Positions 45,948 through 55,346 of a DNA stretch of 64,000 nucleotides are shown here, piece after piece (position 1 is the first letter of the stretch; each line of letters starts with the position of its first letter). The notes under the pieces are model-generated. The model worked only from the letters and a program-made list of their open reading frames with translations, searched no databases and was not told the DNA's origin. The position numbers were made by a program, and so were the translations under genes. The stretch is from Pseudomonas sp. LP_7_YM (GTDB lineage Bacteria > Pseudomonadota > Gammaproteobacteria > Pseudomonadales > Pseudomonadaceae): contig NZ_SOCT01000001.1 in assembly GCF_004364435.1 (NCBI RefSeq), positions 124,001 through 188,000 on the forward strand. Direction: 5' to 3'.

Positions 45948-46931
45948 ATGAGCCAATCTTCTCCGATTCAACACGACGAAATAACGCGCCGCTCTTGGCA
46001 TCAGACCCTCCCGCTGCCCTTGCTTGAGGCCGGTCTGTTGCTGATGTGGAGTTCGGGATTCATTGGCGCACGCTTGTCCATCGATTACGCCCCGGCATTG
46101 CTGGTGGCGTTCTGGCGCTGCGTGGTGATCTGTCTTCTGCTGTTGCCCCTCGTCGGTAAACCGCTGCTCAAGACGCCTTGTCGCGTCCTGCTCACACACG
46201 CAGGGATCGGACTGCTGGCGATGGCAGGGTATCTGACCGGGTTGACCCAAGGCATCACGCTCGGGGTCCCGGCCGGGCTCGCGGCCCTGTGCGCGGATCT
46301 GCTGCCGCTGGGCATGGCGCTGCTGGCGGCGGTGTTTCTTGGTGAGCGGTTGGTGCGTCAGGTCTGGCTGGGGCTGATCGTAGGGTTGATCGGCGTGTTG
46401 TGGGTCAGCCATAGTGCGCTGGGGCTGGGCAAAGCGCCGCCGTGGGCCTACGCCTTGCCAGCAGCGGGCATGTTGTCGCTTGCGGTGGCGACGTTGTGGC
46501 AGAGACGCACCGGCACTTCACAATCGATGAGCCTTGTGCCCAACCTCTGGCTGCAATGCCTTGTCTCGAGTTTCGCCTTTGCTGCCATCGAGGGCAGCCA
46601 AGGCAGTCTGGCACCGATTCCCACTGCGGGCTTCGCTCTGAGCGTGCTGTGGACAGGCCTGTCGACCCTCGGCGGCTACGGGCTGTATTGGCTCTGCCTG
46701 CGCCGAACTACCGAGACCCGCGTGACCAGCGTGCTGTACCTGAGCCCGCCGATTACCTTGCTCTGGGCCTGGGCAATGTTCGATGAACCCCTGTCCTGGC
46801 AGATGGGGGCCGGGATGGCGGTTTCCGCAATCGGCATCTGGCTGATCAGGCGTACCGAAGCCCGACAAACCTTCGCCGCGTCACGCGACTCGGTTTCGAC
46901 GACTCCCTCTACCGGTTCAGCCGGCCATTGA
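45948..46931 (+). CDS. EamA (DMT) family exporter
   Basis: A 327-residue drug/metabolite transporter with ten predicted helices in two EamA repeats (GLLLMWSSGFIGARLSIDYAPALLVAFWR near the start). I take the ATG at 45948 with gtagg before it; a TTG six bases earlier is less likely. Paired with the divergent LysR gene. Substrate unknown; RhtA- or YdcZ-like amino-acid or metabolite export is typical of the family. Confidence 0.82.
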   Translation: MSQSSPIQHDEITRRSWHQTLPLPLLEAGLLLMWSSGFIGARLSIDYAPALLVAFWRCVVICLLLLPLVGKPLLKTPCRVLLTHAGIGLLAMAGYLTGLTQGITLGVPAGLAALCADLLPLGMALLAAVFLGERLVRQVWLGLIVGLIGVLWVSHSALGLGKAPPWAYALPAAGMLSLAVATLWQRRTGTSQSMSLVPNLWLQCLVSSFAFAAIEGSQGSLAPIPTAGFALSVLWTGLSTLGGYGLYWLCLRRTTETRVTSVLYLSPPITLLWAWAMFDEPLSWQMGAGMAVSAIGIWLIRRTEARQTFAASRDSVSTTPSTGSAGH

Positions 46932-46958
46932 GATGTCGCCGTCAGCCCACCTCGATGG

Positions 46959-47072
46959 TTAGAGATCGGTGACTTCAGCGAACGTCCGATCGGACGCCAT
47001 ATCCAGACCCCAAGCCCTTTCCGCCAGCAGGTAGATGCCACGAGCGGTCTGCACCATGGTTTGCCGTGGCAT
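46959..47072 (-). pseudogene. possible short coding remnant
   Basis: A 37-codon frame (ATG at 47072, TAA at 46959) reads MPRQTMVQTARGIYLLAER then AWGLDMASDRTFAEVTDL. The amino-acid composition looks protein-like and the frame stays open 15-20 codons further upstream without a clear start or Shine-Dalgarno sequence. It could be the last piece of a decayed gene or chance. The rest of the 414-base gap between the EamA and CoA transferase genes shows no other coding signal. Confidence 0.25.
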
Positions 47073-47345
47073 CAGAACAAAGGGAATGACGCGCAACAGC
47101 TTTGAGGAGAGATCACAGCAAACACGTTATCGTAGTGTCGCGTGGGGTCCTGCAAGGGCTGCTTCAAGTCGCTTGCAGCCGGCCGAACCGCCACCGCTGA
47201 CCTGACGCAAGAGGTCTGGTGCTATTAACGGTTGGTATCACTCAGATCTTAATTGCAGCAGGCTGATTGGCGCAGGGCGTGATCTGGCAGAACCTGCTGC
47301 CCGCAAGATCCGCTATCAAGGTGTATTACGACGAGAGGCAACGCC

Positions 47346-48734
47346 ATGAGCAAGGGTAAGGAAGCAGTGAGCACCTTCGACGATTTCCTCCGGGCATTCT
47401 GGCTGGCTGCAGGTGGCGATGCCGACTATCTGTCGCTCGTGCGCATGACGGGCAAGGGTGACCTGCCGTCCTGCTTTGCGGTCTCGGATTTCGCCACAGC
47501 AGCACTGGGCGCTGCACATCTGGCAATCGGCGAACTGCTTCACGGCACCTCAAACGCTGCGCCACGAGTGGTGGTGGATCGGCGGCTCGCGTCGTTCTGG
47601 TTTGGCACCTCGTTGCGCGCCCAAGGCTGGTCTCTGCCGGCGCCATGGGATGCGGTGGCGGGAGATTACCGCGCGGCCGACGGCTGGATCAGATTGCACA
47701 CCAACGCTCCCCATCACTGGCAGGCCGCCCTGGCGGTTCTGGGTACCTCCGCTGATCGCGAGGCCGTGGCCCAGGCAGTCTCGCGTTGGGATGCCGCAGC
47801 GCTGGAAAGCGCTGTCATTGAGCGTCAAGGTTGCGCGGCCATGATGCGAACCGCACAGCAATGGGCCGCGCACCCGCAAGGCTGGAGCGTTGGCAACGAG
47901 CCCTTGCTGCATCGAACCCTCACGGCGCCCGTGGATAAACCCTCCTGGGCAGCCAGCCCTGAGCATCCGTTGCGAGGCCTGCGCGTGCTGGACCTGACGC
48001 GCATTCTCGCGGGACCGGTGGCTACGCGTTTTCTGGCCGGGTTCGGTGCCCAGGTCCTGCGTATTGATCCCCATGGCTGGGAGGAGCCGGGAACGGTGCC
48101 GGAAGTGGTGCTCGGCAAGCGCTGCGCCAGGTTGAACCTGCGCGAGGCGCTAGAGCGCGGGGTGTTCGAGCGTTTGCTCAGCGAAGCCGATGTACTGGTG
48201 CATGGTTATCGAGCCGATGCGTTAGCGCATCTTGGGCTCGATGCCGACTACCGTCGTGCGCTCAATCCGGGGCTGGTCGATGTTTCCCTCAATGCCTACG
48301 GTTGGACCGGCCCATGGCGCGAGCGGCGCGGCTTCGACAGTCTGGTGCAGATGAGTACCGGGATTGCCGACGCCGGCATGCACGCCCAGGGCAGTGATAA
48401 ACCTGTACCGCTGCCGGTGCAGGCCCTCGATCACGCCGCCGGGTACTTGATGGCCACTGCCGCCGTGCGCGGTCTGAGCCAGCGTCTGGCGACGGGGGAG
48501 GGGTGCCAGGTTCAAGCGTCGCTGGCCCGGACCGCCAGGCTGCTGATGGAATACCCGGCCGGTGCGCAGACGCCCCTTGCGCCCGTCGCCGCCGAGGATT
48601 TCGCCATTGGCGTCGAACACACATTCTGGGGGCCGGCGCAGCGGCTCAAGCCCGCCGCGTACGTCGAGGGTTCGCCTACGCGCTGGGAGTTACCCGGACG
48701 TGCCTTGGGGGCCGACGAGGCAAAATGGCTGTGA
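47346..48734 (+). CDS. family III CoA transferase, rearranged architecture
   Basis: A 462-residue CaiB/BaiF-type protein with an unusual order. Residues 207-460 hold the normal N-lobe (LRGLRVLDLTRILAGPVATRFLAGFG) and the catalytic aspartate in RRGFDSLVQMSTG (D331). Residues 40-185 look like a second, degenerate C-lobe placed in front: SDFATAALGAAHLAIGELL, then ADGWIRLHTNAPHHWQAAL, then a WDAAALESAVIERQGC stretch resembling the family's C-terminal helices. The usual C-lobe after D331 is short. It may be a circular permutation or a truncated tandem fusion. The ATG at 47346 has acgagaggc upstream. CoA donor and acceptor are unknown; no pathway genes adjoin it. Confidence 0.75.
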   Translation: MSKGKEAVSTFDDFLRAFWLAAGGDADYLSLVRMTGKGDLPSCFAVSDFATAALGAAHLAIGELLHGTSNAAPRVVVDRRLASFWFGTSLRAQGWSLPAPWDAVAGDYRAADGWIRLHTNAPHHWQAALAVLGTSADREAVAQAVSRWDAAALESAVIERQGCAAMMRTAQQWAAHPQGWSVGNEPLLHRTLTAPVDKPSWAASPEHPLRGLRVLDLTRILAGPVATRFLAGFGAQVLRIDPHGWEEPGTVPEVVLGKRCARLNLREALERGVFERLLSEADVLVHGYRADALAHLGLDADYRRALNPGLVDVSLNAYGWTGPWRERRGFDSLVQMSTGIADAGMHAQGSDKPVPLPVQALDHAAGYLMATAAVRGLSQRLATGEGCQVQASLARTARLLMEYPAGAQTPLAPVAAEDFAIGVEHTFWGPAQRLKPAAYVEGSPTRWELPGRALGADEAKWL

Positions 48735-49592
48735 AGCGACACCTCAGGCGCCGGTGAGCCTCAGTCCAGAAATCTGCACGACACCCCCCCGCAATGAGTT
48801 TGCTCGCGACGGTGCCGGTCGTGGGCAGCATTTTTCCGTTTGAAAGTCAGTCTCGCGAGCAAATGAACGCCTGCACGGGAAACTGTGTTGGCTGTTCGAC
48901 GACGCCGCTCACGATAAGCTCTTTGCAATGGAGGGACCTATCTGGACTGCGCCGAGCCAAAATGCAATATTCCTGACGCCAGACAACTAACGTTTTATTC
49001 TTCAGTACACAATACAATCATTCGCATTCCTGTTTTTCAAAAGTGCAGCCTCTTGAATTTCAACTTTTTCATTCTCTGGATACAACGGATCCGTCACAAA
49101 TGTGACGTCAATAAGTTGAGTAATCTTTAACCGGTCATCAACCTTTGGATCCTTTTCTGTCAAAGACTACTACAGTCATATTTTAACTAGCGTGCTCAAC
49201 TGCATAGGGCGTGGTGCGACAATGCCACTATGCATTAAGTTCAACCCTTACATGCTTTCTTTAGCTCGTCCACGTTTCCAGTAGCGCCTCAGGCCAGAGG
49301 CCACGGGCCCTGCGCTGTGTGAAGCCCGTCGCTGACTCCCGTCTTTTCCGAAAGTTGTAAAACAGCTAACTTAGTAAAGTTGTTATAAAATGTTTTGCAA
49401 TGTTTTTTTTATCTGCTAATAATCTCCCCCGTTTCGGGCACTAAGGGTCAGCGACTTTCACAGTGAAGTGAAAATCGAACTGATCTCCGATCTCTGCCGT
49501 CCGACCATTACTGAAAACTTTCGAGCGAGTTTGGCACTTTCGTTTGCAAGTACGCTGCTGTGCGCGCATGTCTATGCGCGGGAGGAATTTGA
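48735..49592. promoter_or_regulatory. long intergenic and leader region of the polysaccharide operon
   Basis: An 858-base gap without a convincing gene. The first part has a perfect 11-base inverted repeat tttgctcgcga (48799-48809) / tcgcgagcaaa (48853-48863) of REP type. From about 48980 on the sequence is AT-rich relative to the rest of the window. A candidate sigma-70 promoter is TTGCAA (49396-49401), 16 bases, TAATAA (49418-49423). A good ribosome-binding site ggagga (49581-49586) precedes the wecB start. The size suggests regulation, for example by a biofilm regulator, but no specific site is certain. Confidence 0.5.
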
Positions 49593-50825
49593 ATGGATCG
49601 TGCTCAACCAAAACTTAAAGTGCTGTCGATTTTCGGCACGCGCCCGGAGGCCATCAAGATGGCCCCGCTGGTCAAGGCGCTGGCCGCCGAACCCGGCATA
49701 GATTCACGGATCTGCATCACCGGTCAGCATCAGAGCATGCTGCAGCAGGTGCTGGACATGTTCGAACTCAAGGCTGACTACACCCTTGACGTGATGACAC
49801 CCGGGCAGACCCTGAACACCCTGACCGCAGCACTCTATGCGGCCATTGATCCGGTACTCGAACACGTGCAGCCCGACAAGGTGCTGGTGCATGGCGATAC
49901 CACCTCGGCGATGGTCGCGGCCATGTCGGCGTTCCACCGCCGCATTCCGGTGGCGCATATCGAAGCGGGCCTGCGCACCGGCGATATCCACCAGCCGTGG
50001 CCGGAGGAAATGAACCGCCGCTGCATCGATCTGATTTCCGATTACATGTTCGCGCCCACCGAGCAATCGCGGCGCAACGTGCTGGGCGAGCGTTTGCAGG
50101 GCGTGTCCTTCGTCACTGGCAACACTGTGATCGACGCGTTGAAAATCACCGCTGAGCGCATCGACAGCAATCCTCAGTTGCGAGCCTCTCTGGACAGTCA
50201 GTTCAGCTTTATCGATCCGAGCCGCAAGCTGCTGCTGGTCACCGGCCACCGCCGGGAGAACTTCGGCGATGGATTCATCGATATCTGCAAGGCGCTGCGC
50301 ACCCTGGCCAGTCGCGACGATATCCAGATCGTCTACCCGGTTCACCTGAACCCGAATGTCCTGGGACCGGTGACTGAGCATCTGGGCGATTTGCCGAACG
50401 TGCATCTGATCAAACCACTGGACTACCTGTCTTTCATCCGTCTGATGCAGTTGGCCCACGTGGTGCTGACCGATTCGGGCGGTGTGCAGGAAGAAGCGCC
50501 GTCGCTGGGTAAACCGGTGCTGGTGATGCGCGATGTCACCGAGCGCCCGGAAGCCGTGGCCGCCGGCACCGTGCGTCTGGTCGGCACTGACCCTGACAAC
50601 ATCGTGCGCGGTGTGTGTGCGTTGTTCGATGACGAGCACCTGTGGCGCATGGCTTCGCAATCGGCCAACCCCTACGGCGACGGCCATGCCTGCGCCCGCA
50701 TCGTTGATGCCTTGATGGGTCGCCCGGTGGATGAATTCGTGGTCGAGACACTCAACCGTCGGCCAGAAACCAGCGAGGCGCAACGCCCGCCAGTCACCCA
50801 ACGTTCGGTTTCCAGCGTGTATTAG
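49593..50825 (+). CDS. wecB: UDP-N-acetylglucosamine 2-epimerase
   Basis: A 410-residue non-hydrolysing UDP-GlcNAc 2-epimerase, making UDP-ManNAc. The family's GTRPEAIKMAPL (near residue 15), VHGDTTSAM, HIEAGLRTGD, PEEMNRR and TGHRRENFG are all present with the expected Asp, Glu and His residues. The C-terminal ~25 residues (after LMGRPVDEFVV) are an extension. It is the first gene of the operon and most likely supplies the sugar donor for the glycosyltransferase encoded two genes downstream. A second housekeeping wecB may exist elsewhere. Confidence 0.92.
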   Translation: MDRAQPKLKVLSIFGTRPEAIKMAPLVKALAAEPGIDSRICITGQHQSMLQQVLDMFELKADYTLDVMTPGQTLNTLTAALYAAIDPVLEHVQPDKVLVHGDTTSAMVAAMSAFHRRIPVAHIEAGLRTGDIHQPWPEEMNRRCIDLISDYMFAPTEQSRRNVLGERLQGVSFVTGNTVIDALKITAERIDSNPQLRASLDSQFSFIDPSRKLLLVTGHRRENFGDGFIDICKALRTLASRDDIQIVYPVHLNPNVLGPVTEHLGDLPNVHLIKPLDYLSFIRLMQLAHVVLTDSGGVQEEAPSLGKPVLVMRDVTERPEAVAAGTVRLVGTDPDNIVRGVCALFDDEHLWRMASQSANPYGDGHACARIVDALMGRPVDEFVVETLNRRPETSEAQRPPVTQRSVSSVY

Positions 50826-50997
50826 CGATGCCTGTGTGGCCGGCCTGCCATTGTGGTGGCAGCGTCGGTCGAAATTCCGTGGGAACCCGGCTTGCAGTGA
50901 GGATCGGTCCGTGAAGACGCCAGGGCTGACGCTGTCAGCCGGGCCATCCGTTTGTCGGCCTCCCACCCCTTAACCGTATTGAGCGAGATCTGCCTGA

Positions 50998-53214
50998 ATG
51001 AAGTCTTCCGTTACCGTTCACACGGGGGCGTTGCACGCCCTTGCTTGCGGCATGAGCCTGCTGGCTGTCACTCCCGTCTTCGCCGTCGCCGCCGAGAGCC
51101 CTCTGAGCCAGGCGATCAGTCGCCTCAATGCCGACACTCGGCAGCAGCGGGTCATCGAGTTGCGGGATCTGGGCATTGATCGCCCGATTATCCTCAACGC
51201 CACCGACGCGCGCCGTGAACTGTATCTGCCAGTACCTGCAGGCGTTCCGCTGACCGATGCGACCCTGAACTTCGACGCCAGTTACCTGAATGGCGAAGCC
51301 GGACGCAACACGTTGCTGCTGTCGCTGGACGGTTATCCGGTCCGCTCGCTCGGCCTCAACGAAGGGGAGGGTGATGCCAGCGCCGTGCTGGGCGTGGACA
51401 AGGCTGCACGTGACAGCGGTTCGGTTCGCCTGGGTGTCGCCTGGTCGTCGATCATTTCCCGTGTGCAGTGCGAAGACGAACGCGCCATCGGCAACGTGTT
51501 GCGCATCGACCCCCACAGCCGCCTGAGCTACAGCTTCGATGCCGCACAGTTGCAGGATGTCGGCGCAGCCTGGAACGCCCTGCCAGGCAAACCAGGGATT
51601 CTGGTGGCGCCGGGTGCATTGTCCAGCGCCAGCTATGACGCGGCCTGGCGGCTGGGCGTGGCACTGGAGCGCATCGGCAAACAAGCGCGCATCGTGCCGT
51701 TCCCTTCGGTCAAGGACAGCATCGAGCTGGGTGATCTGAACATTCCGGCAGAACTCAAGCAGATCCCGGCGTTCGCTAGCCTCGATGGCAAAGGCCTGCA
51801 CACGCTCGACGATGCGGCACAGATCGGTGCGTTGCTGATGTTGGGCCAGACTCCAGCGTTCAATGCTGATCTGGCGGTCAACGATCCGCAATTGCTCAAG
51901 GCGGTCAAGGACTCGCTGGATGCGTTGCAGGCTCAGGTGCAGGCTCAGGACGCGTCGGCAATCAACGCATTCGAGCAATGGCGCGAGCGTCATGTCAATG
52001 ACGCCCTCAAGGGGTCGGGCACGGACAATGTGCGTCTGGCCATGCTCGGCGCGCATCCGCTGCTGTTGATCAACCAGGACGCTGCGGGCAAGGCCATTGG
52101 CCTGTTCACCGCTGCCTGGAACAAGCTGGCCCGTACTCGCCAGCTGACCGTTGGCGAAGAGGCGAACATGCCGCTGAGCGAAGACGGCCGCGTGGCGCTG
52201 ACCCGTCTGGGCGGCAAGCCTGGCAGCATCGACGTGCTGGCCAAATCCGACTGGAGCACCAGCTTCCCGTTGGGCAGCGTCGCCTATGACGGTCGCGTGC
52301 CGGTCAGCGCTTCTATAGATGTTTCCGCCGCGCCAGGCGCTTCGGGCACACCGCCCGTGGTCAGCCTGTTCTACAACGATTACCTGATCGGCGCCAGGCA
52401 GCTGGATGCCGACGGCCAGAAAGAGCGTATCGAAGCGCGCATTCCGCGTTACGCGCTGGCGTCGCAGAACACCCTGCGCGTGTCGTTCCAGCGTCAACCT
52501 GTAAGCGATCTGTGTGAGGAAACGCCGCAGGCGTTCCCGGTTTCGGTCCTGCCCAGCAGCCACGTAACCCTGGAAAAAATCGCACTGGACAGCGACTTCT
52601 CGGGCATGGCCGCGCGCTTTGCCTCAGGCACTCAGGTTCTGGTGCCGCAGAGCTACCTCGATCGGCCGGCCAGCAGCCTGCCGCAAGTGATCCGTATCGC
52701 CAGTGCCAGCGGTGTATCGCCGTTGCACGCTGACTTCAAGGTCAGTAGCGATACGACCACGGTCGTGACGCCTGACAAATCCTTCCTGGCGTTCGAGATG
52801 CCGATCAAGGACAGCACCGAGTCTGTGCAGGTCAATGGCGAAGGTCATCTGCTGATCAACCACAAGGAGCAGACCCTGCTCGACCTCAAGTCCCTGAACC
52901 ATCTGGCGGCACTGCAAGTGGTCGATTCGGGCAGCCAGCATGGCTTGATCTATCGCACCCTTGGCGGTCAGGCACCGAACTTTGCCCGGCCGGTGCTGCT
53001 GGAGCGCGGTAACGTGACCATTCTGGGTGACAGCGGCTCGCTGACCACCTTCGATGCGAAGGATCCGACCGGCAGCCAGATGATCGATGATCAGGAGCCC
53101 AAAGGCCTGGATGCCTGGCGTAAACCCTCGGCGCTGTGGCTGATTCCGGCTGCCGTGATCGCATTCCTCGTGTTGTTGCTGGCCGGCCGTCGTGCCCGTC
53201 GCAACCGCCAGTAA
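50998..53214 (+). CDS. BcsB-like periplasmic polysaccharide subunit
   Basis: A 738-residue secreted, membrane-anchored protein: signal peptide (about 1-32, ending FAVAAES), a long beta-rich periplasmic part, then one C-terminal membrane helix (about 712-730) and a basic tail (RRARRNRQ). This is the architecture of cellulose synthase BcsB, and segments such as ELYLPVPAGVPLTDATLNFDASYL and PVSVLPSSHVTLEKIALDSDFSGMAARF are BcsB-like. The true cellulose synthase catalytic subunit is absent; the next gene is an NfrB-type transferase. It would be the periplasmic guide for the growing chain (inference). Confidence 0.75.
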   Translation: MKSSVTVHTGALHALACGMSLLAVTPVFAVAAESPLSQAISRLNADTRQQRVIELRDLGIDRPIILNATDARRELYLPVPAGVPLTDATLNFDASYLNGEAGRNTLLLSLDGYPVRSLGLNEGEGDASAVLGVDKAARDSGSVRLGVAWSSIISRVQCEDERAIGNVLRIDPHSRLSYSFDAAQLQDVGAAWNALPGKPGILVAPGALSSASYDAAWRLGVALERIGKQARIVPFPSVKDSIELGDLNIPAELKQIPAFASLDGKGLHTLDDAAQIGALLMLGQTPAFNADLAVNDPQLLKAVKDSLDALQAQVQAQDASAINAFEQWRERHVNDALKGSGTDNVRLAMLGAHPLLLINQDAAGKAIGLFTAAWNKLARTRQLTVGEEANMPLSEDGRVALTRLGGKPGSIDVLAKSDWSTSFPLGSVAYDGRVPVSASIDVSAAPGASGTPPVVSLFYNDYLIGARQLDADGQKERIEARIPRYALASQNTLRVSFQRQPVSDLCEETPQAFPVSVLPSSHVTLEKIALDSDFSGMAARFASGTQVLVPQSYLDRPASSLPQVIRIASASGVSPLHADFKVSSDTTTVVTPDKSFLAFEMPIKDSTESVQVNGEGHLLINHKEQTLLDLKSLNHLAALQVVDSGSQHGLIYRTLGGQAPNFARPVLLERGNVTILGDSGSLTTFDAKDPTGSQMIDDQEPKGLDAWRKPSALWLIPAAVIAFLVLLLAGRRARRNRQ

Positions 53215-53225
53215 CGGGAGCTGCG

Positions 53226-55346
53226 ATGACCTCGCTTTATTGGCCTTATTGGCTGGCCCACTACTACAGCGCGCTGGAGGTCGCGACCATTGTGGTCGCG
53301 GCCATCATCCTGATTTCGAGTGTGGACGATCTTTTCATCGATCTGTGGTACTGGACGCGGCGCATCTATCGCAAGTTCACGGTCGACCGACGCTATCGTC
53401 CGCTGACCGCCGAGCAGTTGATCGCCCGCGATGAACAACCTCTGGCGATCATGGTGCCGGCGTGGCTGGAATACGACGTCATCGCGCCGATGATCGAGAA
53501 CATGGTGTCAACCCTGGACTACAAGAACTATGTAGTCTTTGTCGGCGCCTACATCAACGATCAACGCACCATCGACGAAGTCGAGCGCATGCGCCGCCGC
53601 TACAAGCAACTGCATCGGGTAGAAGTGCCCCACGCAGGCCCGACCTGCAAGGCGGACTGTCTGAACTGGGTGATCCAGGCGATCTTTCTGTACGAGCAGA
53701 CCCACGGTGTCAACTTCGCCGGCGTGGTACTGCACGACAGTGAAGACGTGCTCCACCCGTTGGAATTGCGCCTGTTCAACTACCTGTTGCCGCGCAAGGA
53801 CATGATTCAGCTGCCGGTGGTGTCGCTGGAGCGCAACTGGTACGAGTGGGTTGCAGGCACGTACATGGACGAATTCGCCGAATGGCACGGCAAGGATCTG
53901 GTGGTGCGCGAAAGCATGACCGACAGCGTGCCGTCCGCCGGTGTCGGGACCTGTTTCTCGCGACGCGCCTTGCAGGTGCTGGCCGATGAAAACAGTAATC
54001 AGCCGTTCAACACCGACAGCTTGACCGAAGACTACGACGTCGGCGCAAGGCTGGCCGGTTACGGCATGAGTTCTATATTCGTGCGTTTTCCGGTGAAGTA
54101 CCGCGTGCTGCGCAAGTCCTGGTTTCGCCCGCAGTACGAGTCAACGCTTGAAATGCCGCTGTGCGTACGCGAGTTCTTCCCGGACACCTTCCGTACTGCA
54201 TTTCGACAGAAGGCTCGCTGGACGCTGGGTATCGGTCTGCAGGGTTGGGAACAGATGGGCTGGACCGGCTCACTGGCAAACCGTTACCTGCTGTTCCGCG
54301 ACCGCAAGGGGGTGATCACCTCCTTCGTCAACATCGTTGCCTACCTGATCCTCGCCCAACTGGTGGCATTGATCATCCTTCGCGCCAGCGGCTTGTGGAA
54401 TACCAGTTTCCCTACGCCGTTCGAGGCTCGCGGTCTGGTCGGGGTTCTGCTGGCGGCCAACGGTGTGGCGCTGCTCTGGCGTATCGCGCACCGCTGTTAC
54501 TTCACCACCATCCTTTACGGCTGGCAGCACGGGTTGTTGTCGATACCGCGCATGGTGATCGGCAACTTCGTCAACTTCATGGCCGCAGCGCGGGCCTGGC
54601 GTATGTTCCTGGTCGGCAAGGTGCTTAACCGCAAGCTGGTCTGGGACAAGACCATGCACGACTTCCCGTCTACAGACCTGGTCGCGCAGGCACCGCGCAA
54701 ACTCGGCAGCGTGTTGCTGTCGTGGCAAGCGATCAACGACGAAAGGCTGCAGAGTGCGCTGGACGAACAGCACACCCGGAAAATGCCGCTGGGTCGGATT
54801 CTGCTCAGCCACGGCTGGCTCGACGACGAAACGCTGGCCGAAGCCATCGCCTTCCAGAACGACTTGCCGCGGGTGTTCGATCTCGCCGCCAAGGTCCAGC
54901 CACACCCTGCGCTGGCCGATGAATTCTGCCTGCGCTGGCGGGTAGTGCCCCTGGCGCTGGATGCCCAAGGGCGTCCGGAAGTTGCAGTGGCCAGCCCGCT
55001 ACCGGAGGAGGGGCTGCAACAGATCACTGAGCAGATGGGTCGCGAACCGGTGCAATTGATTGCCCGGGAAAGCGAGATCCTCGAACAGCTGCGTTTACTG
55101 CAAGCCGTTGCCGGTCAGCCTCTGCCGACGGCCACGCCGCTGTTGGGCGATCTGCTCATCGAACAGGGACTTATCGATCGCCAGACATTCAATCAAGCGA
55201 TGCTGCAGTACCGTCCGCACATTCATGGTCGGATTGGCGACTATCTGGTCGACACCGGCGTGTTGTCGCGGGAGACCATCGAGCAGGCTGTGGCCGGGCA
55301 ACAGCGTCAATCTTCATCGCACCAGCCAACGGAGCAACCGTCATGA
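53226..55346 (+). CDS. nfrB: NfrB-like glycosyltransferase with MshEN c-di-GMP domains
   Basis: A 706-residue inner-membrane protein. It has N-terminal membrane helix (about 12-32), a GT2 catalytic domain (about 70-335) with HDSED (170-174, D-x-D region), TED (268-270) and QKARW (328-332, the QxxRW motif), then further helices (about 365-430). The C-terminal 215 residues carry MshEN-type repeats, LGSVLLSWQAINDERLQSAL and LGRILLSHGWLDDETLAEAI, then LLGDLLIEQGLIDRQTFNQA and RIGDYLVDTGVLSRETIEQA, the module that binds cyclic di-GMP. This is the order of E. coli NfrB, which I remember makes a ManNAc-type glycan with WecB. I start it at the ATG at 53226 after cgggag. The frame before it overlaps the BcsB-like gene. 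Confidence 0.87.
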   Translation: MTSLYWPYWLAHYYSALEVATIVVAAIILISSVDDLFIDLWYWTRRIYRKFTVDRRYRPLTAEQLIARDEQPLAIMVPAWLEYDVIAPMIENMVSTLDYKNYVVFVGAYINDQRTIDEVERMRRRYKQLHRVEVPHAGPTCKADCLNWVIQAIFLYEQTHGVNFAGVVLHDSEDVLHPLELRLFNYLLPRKDMIQLPVVSLERNWYEWVAGTYMDEFAEWHGKDLVVRESMTDSVPSAGVGTCFSRRALQVLADENSNQPFNTDSLTEDYDVGARLAGYGMSSIFVRFPVKYRVLRKSWFRPQYESTLEMPLCVREFFPDTFRTAFRQKARWTLGIGLQGWEQMGWTGSLANRYLLFRDRKGVITSFVNIVAYLILAQLVALIILRASGLWNTSFPTPFEARGLVGVLLAANGVALLWRIAHRCYFTTILYGWQHGLLSIPRMVIGNFVNFMAAARAWRMFLVGKVLNRKLVWDKTMHDFPSTDLVAQAPRKLGSVLLSWQAINDERLQSALDEQHTRKMPLGRILLSHGWLDDETLAEAIAFQNDLPRVFDLAAKVQPHPALADEFCLRWRVVPLALDAQGRPEVAVASPLPEEGLQQITEQMGREPVQLIARESEILEQLRLLQAVAGQPLPTATPLLGDLLIEQGLIDRQTFNQAMLQYRPHIHGRIGDYLVDTGVLSRETIEQAVAGQQRQSSSHQPTEQPS

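Noticed and set aside
49468..49701. Plus-strand frame overlapping the start of wecB in another phase
   Set aside because: It lacks a credible ribosome-binding site, runs into wecB and has no protein-like pattern. The ggagga before the wecB ATG is the better signal.
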